Assembly (NCBI GenBank): GCA_021155195.1
Contig: JAJNPV010000037.1
Location: 434,001 to 498,000, forward strand
Reading direction: 5' to 3'
Source: Ohtaekwangia sp.
Lineage (GTDB): Bacteria > Bacteroidota > Bacteroidia > Cytophagales > Cyclobacteriaceae
Length of the DNA stretch: 64,000 nt
Shown: positions 59,578-64,000 of the stretch, one piece after another
Numbering within the stretch: the first letter of the stretch is position 1
Layout of the letters: each line of letters begins with the position of its first letter
Position numbers and translations under genes: made by a program
Notes under the pieces: generated by a model
The model's input: the letters and a program-made list of their open reading frames with translations, nothing else
Told to the model about the DNA's origin: nothing
Databases searched by the model: none

Positions 59578-59779
59578 GAGCGGATCCTTTCCTATTTTGG
59601 GAAAAGTGATCTCAATTAGGTGTGATATGGGATTCTATGTTTATCCAATTATTTCTAAAAAGTTCATTTTTGGAGCAAATTCAATCATTTTTTTGGAATG
59701 GAGCTCTCAAAATAAAACCAGTTTGATTATTGCCATAAGAGTGAAAGGGATACTCGACTAAACGAAGTGTCTCGAGATT

Positions 59780-60199
59780 ATGGAAGGAAATATGATGATG
59801 GTTTCGTTTGTGCTCATTCTGGTGGTGGCTGGGGGATTAATCCTATTCATCGTGCGCGAACAGTTTTCAGATGCTGACTTTCAGCACAGTCTTGTAGGGG
59901 TGTGGTTTAACGAACACCTCAATGTCCGGATCCTAATGTATGATGTGGATTCCGTTTTTCAGGGCTCAGTGGTGTGGGCGGATAGTCTCAATAACTCCAT
60001 TCTTGGAGTAAGGGTGGTTGAAAACCTTCGGGTGGGATTCTTTAAAATCTGTAGAGGAACCTATGTGGATCCTGTAACCTCTAAAGAGTATGATGTAAAA
60101 TTGCAGCTCAAAAGTAAGTCAATTATGAAGTTGACTGCCTTCGATAAGGAGACTCATAATGAAGCATTCTCACAAGAATGGAAATTGATTAAATCTTAG
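59780..60199 (+). CDS. DUF2147-like protein with N-terminal membrane segment
   Basis: 139 residues. The N-terminus is one membrane helix (SFVLILVVAGGLILFIV). The rest resembles DUF2147: SLVGVWFNEHLNVRILMYDV, FQGSVVWADS, GTYVDPVTSKEYDVKLQLKS and a final EAFSQEWKLI. The membrane helix replaces the cleavable signal peptide seen in most DUF2147 proteins. The function is unknown. The 202 bases before it (59578-59779) hold no feature I can identify. A GNRA-type terminator follows. Confidence 0.6.
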   Translation: MEGNMMMVSFVLILVVAGGLILFIVREQFSDADFQHSLVGVWFNEHLNVRILMYDVDSVFQGSVVWADSLNNSILGVRVVENLRVGFFKICRGTYVDPVTSKEYDVKLQLKSKSIMKLTAFDKETHNEAFSQEWKLIKS

Positions 60200-60202
60200 A
60201 AT

Positions 60203-60228
60203 AAATCAGGCCGAAAGGCCTGATTTGC
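60203..60228 (+). terminator. Terminator of the DUF2147-like gene
   Basis: Perfect 10-base stem AAATCAGGCC / GGCCTGATTT with a GAAA tetraloop. A T-tract is short, so strength is uncertain. Confidence 0.65.
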
Positions 60229-60256
60229 TATATACAGGTTTTAATTTCTATCTTCG
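60224..60256 (+). promoter_or_regulatory. Promoter of the DivIC-like gene
   Basis: TTTG, 21 bases, then TATCTTCG (one mismatch to TAnnTTTG). The -33 overlaps the terminator stem's end. Confidence 0.45.
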
Positions 60257-60279
60257 TAGAACCATTTTTTAAACTTAGT

Positions 60280-60570
60280 ATGTTCAAAAAGCTCCCACCC
60301 ATCCTCAAGAACTTTTATTTTGTAACCGGTATCTGTTTTTTTACTTGGATGATGTTTCTGGATTCCAATGATTTGATTTCTCGTTTTAAGATGACTACTA
60401 AACTTGGAAGCTTAGAGAATGAGAAAGAATTTTATCTGGAGAAGATTAATGAGGTAGAAAAAGATCGCACCGAATTGATGACGAATAAAGAGTTGCTAGA
60501 GAAATTTGCACGCGAGAAATATTTAATGAAAAAGGAAACAGAAGATATTTTTATCATTGAAGAAGAATAG
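60280..60570 (+). CDS. Septum formation initiator family protein (FtsB/DivIC)
   Basis: 96 residues. One membrane segment (FYFVTGICFFTWMMFL) near the N-terminus, then a coiled coil (KLGSLENEKEFYLEKINEVE and following) ending in LEKFAREKYLMKKETEDIF, which is the DivIC/FtsB signature. It bridges division proteins with FtsL and FtsQ. The next gene starts immediately after its stop. Confidence 0.9.
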   Translation: MFKKLPPILKNFYFVTGICFFTWMMFLDSNDLISRFKMTTKLGSLENEKEFYLEKINEVEKDRTELMTNKELLEKFAREKYLMKKETEDIFIIEEE

Positions 60571-60571
60571 C

Positions 60572-61108
60572 GTGAAGAAGTTAATTCTATTAATTGTTTT
60601 GATATTCGCACTAGGAATAGCCTATGCTCAGCAAGGACAATCTATACCATTCTCTGAGCGAATCTATTTCGGTGGTGGAGGAAGCCTTGGCGGAGGGAAT
60701 GATTTTTACGGAAATCGATATTTTGCAATTTATGTCAATCCCTTGGTAGGGTATAACATTACACAGAATTGGTCAGCCGGTGTTACTATCAATTATACCT
60801 ACTTAAGTTATCCAGATCAGAAAGTCAGGCTTCATCAATACGGTGTTAGTCCTTTCACACGCTATAACTTTGGAAAGTTATTCGCTTATGCGGAATACTC
60901 TACCATCAGTGTTCCTGCTTTCGATAACTCATTTCGTAGAACCTTTCATCGTTTGCCTATCGGATTAGGATACACCGCGCCCATAAGTAAAAATGCTGCC
61001 CTCAATATAATGGGGCTTTATGATGTGCTTTATGATAAACGAAATGGTGCTTTTGCGTCACCATGGGTTTTTCGTTTGTTTATTACAGCAGGTGGATTTT
61101 CAAGATAA
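60572..61108 (+). CDS. Small outer-membrane beta-barrel protein
   Basis: 178 residues from the GTG at 60572, giving signal peptide KKLILLIVLIFALGIAYAQ. A TTG at 60557 would add five residues and overlap the DivIC gene. The mature part is Gly-rich with barrel strands (IYFGGGGSLGGGNDFYG, YFAIYVNPLVGYNITQNWSA, RYNFGKLFAYAEYSTISV) and ends in VFRLFITAGGFSR. The family is not recognised; an 8-stranded porin-like barrel is inferred. Confidence 0.6.
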   Translation: MKKLILLIVLIFALGIAYAQQGQSIPFSERIYFGGGGSLGGGNDFYGNRYFAIYVNPLVGYNITQNWSAGVTINYTYLSYPDQKVRLHQYGVSPFTRYNFGKLFAYAEYSTISVPAFDNSFRRTFHRLPIGLGYTAPISKNAALNIMGLYDVLYDKRNGAFASPWVFRLFITAGGFSR

Positions 61109-61127
61109 GATCACAGAGGCTATTAGC

Positions 61128-62207
61128 TCAAAAACTTAGGGCAAATTTCTTTCCTAACTCCTTCAGGTCTTCCACCACTTTGTCATTTAAAGGAATGCCA
61201 TTCTTTCTGCGCTCTTTCTCACTTTCCCTTTCCGGATCGCCAGGTATGATTAAATGATCTTGTCCTTCAATAGTTTTCGCAGCACGGAAACGGGTGATCC
61301 AATTGTCCATGTGATGCTTAAAGTCTTTGGTAGTCCTGAAGGCATCTACACGCATCGCACCAAAAAAATGACCAATACCATCGCCTACTGGATCGGAAGG
61401 CGGGGCAAGAAAACTTACAAACGGAGGAACCCACGGGCCATAGTTTGCGCCACTTAGTACAGCAGAAAAAATATCCACCCATGCACCCAAACAAAATCCT
61501 TTATGACTTCCATGCTCGCGATCACTACCGAGAGGAACTAGTGCTCCTCCATCTTTAAGTTCATTAGCATTAGTTGATATGCTACCATCTTTCTTTTGTA
61601 TCCAACCTTCAGGAGCATCCTGATTTTTGCGCTGCAAGATTTCAAGTTTACCATTAGCAGCTGTTGTAGTTGCAAAGTCAGCAACAAAGGCAGGTTGTTC
61701 TCCTGCTGGAATAGCTACACATATTGGATTAGTGCCTAAGAGACGTTCAACAGAAAAAGTAGGAGCCACTAACGGACTTGCATTGGTCATAGCCATTCCA
61801 ATCATATCATGTTCTAATGCCATCATAGCGTGATGTCCAGCAATACCAAAATGATTTGAATTCTTTACAGCCACCCAGCCGGTGCCCACATTTTTAGCTT
61901 TCTCAATGGCAATTTGCATGGCTTTAGGAGCCACCACTAAACCTAATCCACCGTCACCATCAACCACAGCTGTACTTGGGGTTTCATGAATTACTTGAAC
62001 ATTGGGTGTACTGTTAATTCGTTTTGCTTCCCATAGTCGCACGTAGCCGGATAATCGGGCAAGGCCATGTGAATCAATACCGCGCAAGTCTGCATTCAGT
62101 AGGACTTCAGCCGCTAACGTAGCTTCGCTTTTCGAACAGTTTATTTTCAAGAAAATATCAATGGCAAATTGCTTTAATTGAGTGTAGGGGAGCGTAAGTT
62201 CATTCAT
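61128..62207 (-). CDS. Ldh-family oxidoreductase (malate/L-lactate dehydrogenase family 2)
   Basis: 359 residues. ADLRGIDSHGLARLSGYVRL holds the catalytic His of this family. Further landmarks are GHHAMMALEHDMIGMAMTNA, LGTNPICVAIPAG and HKGFCLGAWVDIFSAVLSG. These NAD(P)-dependent enzymes act on malate, lactate, ureidoglycolate or sulfolactate; the substrate is not evident. It is divergent from the MuiA-family gene and convergent with the barrel gene. Cytoplasmic. Confidence 0.92.
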   Translation of the reverse strand: MNELTLPYTQLKQFAIDIFLKINCSKSEATLAAEVLLNADLRGIDSHGLARLSGYVRLWEAKRINSTPNVQVIHETPSTAVVDGDGGLGLVVAPKAMQIAIEKAKNVGTGWVAVKNSNHFGIAGHHAMMALEHDMIGMAMTNASPLVAPTFSVERLLGTNPICVAIPAGEQPAFVADFATTTAANGKLEILQRKNQDAPEGWIQKKDGSISTNANELKDGGALVPLGSDREHGSHKGFCLGAWVDIFSAVLSGANYGPWVPPFVSFLAPPSDPVGDGIGHFFGAMRVDAFRTTKDFKHHMDNWITRFRAAKTIEGQDHLIIPGDPERESEKERRKNGIPLNDKVVEDLKELGKKFALSF

Positions 62208-62319
62208 GGTACAAAAGTCATCGATTGGTGGTAATAATCAAGATTTTACTAAAAATTATCCATGCTAATTATGGAAATTTACAAGGAGACGCATCTTACT
62301 ACCAAAATCTAAAATTCAA

Positions 62320-63936
62320 ATGAAAAATCAACTTGTATCAACAGCATTAGTAGTCAGTTCGTTAATGGCAGTCGGTCAGCCCGATAAACCGATTGATTCT
62401 AAGATCACCGATGTAACCGTATTTTTAAATAAGGCACAGGTAACACGCGAAGGAAAAACCCGAATTGAAAGTGGTAAAACCAATTTGATAGTAACAGGTT
62501 TAACTTCGATGTTAGATCCCGAGAGCATTCAGGTAAGTGGTAAGGGAAACTTTGTTATTCTGGGGATCAGTCATCAACAGAATTTTTTGAACGAGTTTAA
62601 TATGCCTAAGTCGCTCAAAGTATTAAAAGACTCCCTCGAAACACTTCAACGTCAGGTAATCTTAGAGCAAAGTCAAAAGGAGATTTTGAATAAGGAGGAG
62701 CAGATGTTATTAAGTAATCAAAAAATTGGTGGCACGAATCAAAATCTAACCGTTGCAGAATTAAAAGCAATGGCTGATTTCTATCGCAGTCGATTAGGGG
62801 ATATTGTTTCTTCTCGCATGAAGCAAGATGAAAAGATTAAGAAAATTAATGAGCGCATTGTTAAACTAAATGCTCAGGTCAATGACCAAAATGAATTGTA
62901 TCGAAGAAACACGAGTGAAATAGTAGTGAGTGTTTCGGCAGATGCAGCTACATCAGCAGATTTTCAAATCAAGTATGTGGTGGCGAATGCGGGTTGGCAT
63001 GCGATTTATGATTTGCGTGCAATCAATACTAAGAATCCCGTTCAGTTAAGCTACAAGGCAAATGTGTTTCAAAGTACGGGTGAGGAATGGAAGAATGTTA
63101 AGCTTAAGTTGTCAACTGCCAATCCAAACCAAAGTGGATTAAAACCTGAGCTATATTCATGGTATCTGGATTTCTACAATCCGATCGTGTATGATCAGAT
63201 GAAACTTAAAAAATCATATGCTGGTGCGGCTATGAGAAGCGCAAGCGCGCCTAGTGAAATTGCTATGGATCGTGAAGAGATGGCCGAGGCTAAGAGTATG
63301 TCTGAATATGTAACGACCGTTCAGACTTCTTTAAATACTGAGTTTGACATTTCTTTGCCTTATACCGTTTCTTCTTCGGCTAAGCCCACTGTAGTGGATA
63401 TTAAAACGCATGATATGAAGTCTGAATATATTTATTCAGTAGCACCTAAGTTGGATACCGATGCATTTTTGATTGCCAAGGCTACAGGTTGGGAAGAGTA
63501 TAATTTATTGCCAGGCGAAGCAAACATTTTCTTTGAAGGCACTTTCGTGGGAAAATCATTTATTGATCCTAATAATATCAAGGATACACTTTCTGTTTCG
63601 CTGGGGCGCGATAAGCGAATTGTGGTGAAGAGAGAAAAAGTGAAAGACCTTACTTCGCGCAACTTTATCGGGTCAACCAAGAGGGAGAATTATGCCTGGG
63701 AGATTTCTTTGCGTAACACTAAATCAGAGGCGATTAGGATTACCGTAGAAGATCAGATTCCGGTATCTCAGAATACGCAAATTGAAGTGGCGATATTGGA
63801 TAATGGAGGGGCTCAATACAATAAGCAAACAGGAAAGTTAATCTGGGAATTAGAATTGAAGCCTAATGAAACCAGAAAACTTACGTATAAGTTTGAAGTA
63901 AAGTATCCTAAGGATAAGCAGATTACGGGATTATAA
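62320..63936 (+). CDS. MuiA-family protein (DUF4140/DUF4139)
   Basis: 538 residues with signal peptide (TALVVSSLMAVGQ). DUF4140 in residues ~28-120 (DVTVFLNKAQVTREGKTRIE, LTSMLDPESIQVSGKG), a long coiled-coil middle (residues ~95-195) and DUF4139 in the C-terminal half (KYVVANAGWHAIYDLRAINT, YKANVFQSTGEEWKNVKLKL, LIWELELKPNETRKLTYKFE). Named after a mucoidy inhibitor gene; its role in Bacteroidota is not known. A terminator lies 16 bases after the stop. Confidence 0.9.
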   Translation: MKNQLVSTALVVSSLMAVGQPDKPIDSKITDVTVFLNKAQVTREGKTRIESGKTNLIVTGLTSMLDPESIQVSGKGNFVILGISHQQNFLNEFNMPKSLKVLKDSLETLQRQVILEQSQKEILNKEEQMLLSNQKIGGTNQNLTVAELKAMADFYRSRLGDIVSSRMKQDEKIKKINERIVKLNAQVNDQNELYRRNTSEIVVSVSADAATSADFQIKYVVANAGWHAIYDLRAINTKNPVQLSYKANVFQSTGEEWKNVKLKLSTANPNQSGLKPELYSWYLDFYNPIVYDQMKLKKSYAGAAMRSASAPSEIAMDREEMAEAKSMSEYVTTVQTSLNTEFDISLPYTVSSSAKPTVVDIKTHDMKSEYIYSVAPKLDTDAFLIAKATGWEEYNLLPGEANIFFEGTFVGKSFIDPNNIKDTLSVSLGRDKRIVVKREKVKDLTSRNFIGSTKRENYAWEISLRNTKSEAIRITVEDQIPVSQNTQIEVAILDNGGAQYNKQTGKLIWELELKPNETRKLTYKFEVKYPKDKQITGL

Positions 63937-63952
63937 AAACGTAGAAATTTAT

Positions 63953-63987
63953 AAATCGCCCGGGTATTAGATTCGGGCGATTTTTTC
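63953..63987 (+). terminator. Terminator of the MuiA-family gene
   Basis: Stem AAATCGCCCG / CGGGCGATTT with an 11-base loop followed by TTTT. Confidence 0.92.
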
Positions 63988-64000
63988 ATTTTCGGTTAAA

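Overview
The window looks like a chromosomal segment of a Bacteroidota bacterium, most likely a member of the Cytophagales. The reasons are: genes are preceded by the Bacteroidota promoter form (TTTG, about 19 bases, TAnnTTTG) and almost never by a Shine-Dalgarno sequence; there is a bacillithiol gene (bshA), a glycoside hydrolase 3/beta-lactamase fusion, paired DUF4097 proteins, a GNAT-nitrilase fusion, and the order rplQ-carA-eno. The base composition is moderately AT-rich and even. I see no phage, insertion sequence, CRISPR array, tRNA or rRNA.

Layout. 1-7090 (minus strand): a cut MscS-type channel, two outer-membrane proteins, an NhaD sodium/proton antiporter, a YtxH protein, a GNAT/nitrilase fusion and a double universal stress protein, which together suggest an ion and envelope stress neighbourhood. 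7213-11656 (plus): an AraC regulator, then an ECF sigma factor, a HEAT-repeat membrane protein that overlaps it (probable anti-sigma), two overlapping DUF4097 proteins and an NTF2-like lipoprotein. 11681-16336: a vitamin B12 locus made of a BtuF-like lipoprotein, a cobalamin riboswitch, a BtuB-like TonB receptor, a small DUF5522 protein and MeaB. A BtuCD-like ATPase/permease pair lies at 40180-42163. 16391-25853: CHASE2 and FecR/TPR proteins, sucD, a PIN-PhoH ATPase, an AlbA/MoxR/VWA gene set and bshA. 26106-35977: the GH3-like/serine hydrolase fusion, mutL, two rhomboids, a VIT1/CCC1 protein and rlmN. 36200-40183: a DUF1611 (DgcN-like) gene, a dipeptide epimerase-like gene, a thioredoxin-like protein and a heme/copper monooxygenase-like protein.

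42446-56943 is one long ribosomal-protein array from rplC to rplQ that includes secY, map, infA, rpmJ and rpoA. Two genes too short for standard ORF lists (rpmD and rpmJ) are present. The array begins at rplC with its own promoter, without rpsJ in front. A second full promoter lies between rpsN and rpsH. Downstream come carA, eno, a DUF2147-like protein, a DivIC/FtsB protein, a small beta-barrel protein, an Ldh-family dehydrogenase and a MuiA-family (DUF4139) protein.

The most unusual features are repeats and degenerate or fused proteins. Three families of short dispersed repeats lie between genes. One copy sits in frame inside the DUF5522 gene, and another seems to supply the 5' end of the BtuF-like gene. 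A 160-bp element with 17-bp inverted ends lies upstream of the GH3 fusion. The GH3 domain of that fusion has lost its catalytic motifs while its serine hydrolase half keeps them. I did not find an obviously unprecedented multi-gene system; the best candidates are listed as findings with tests.
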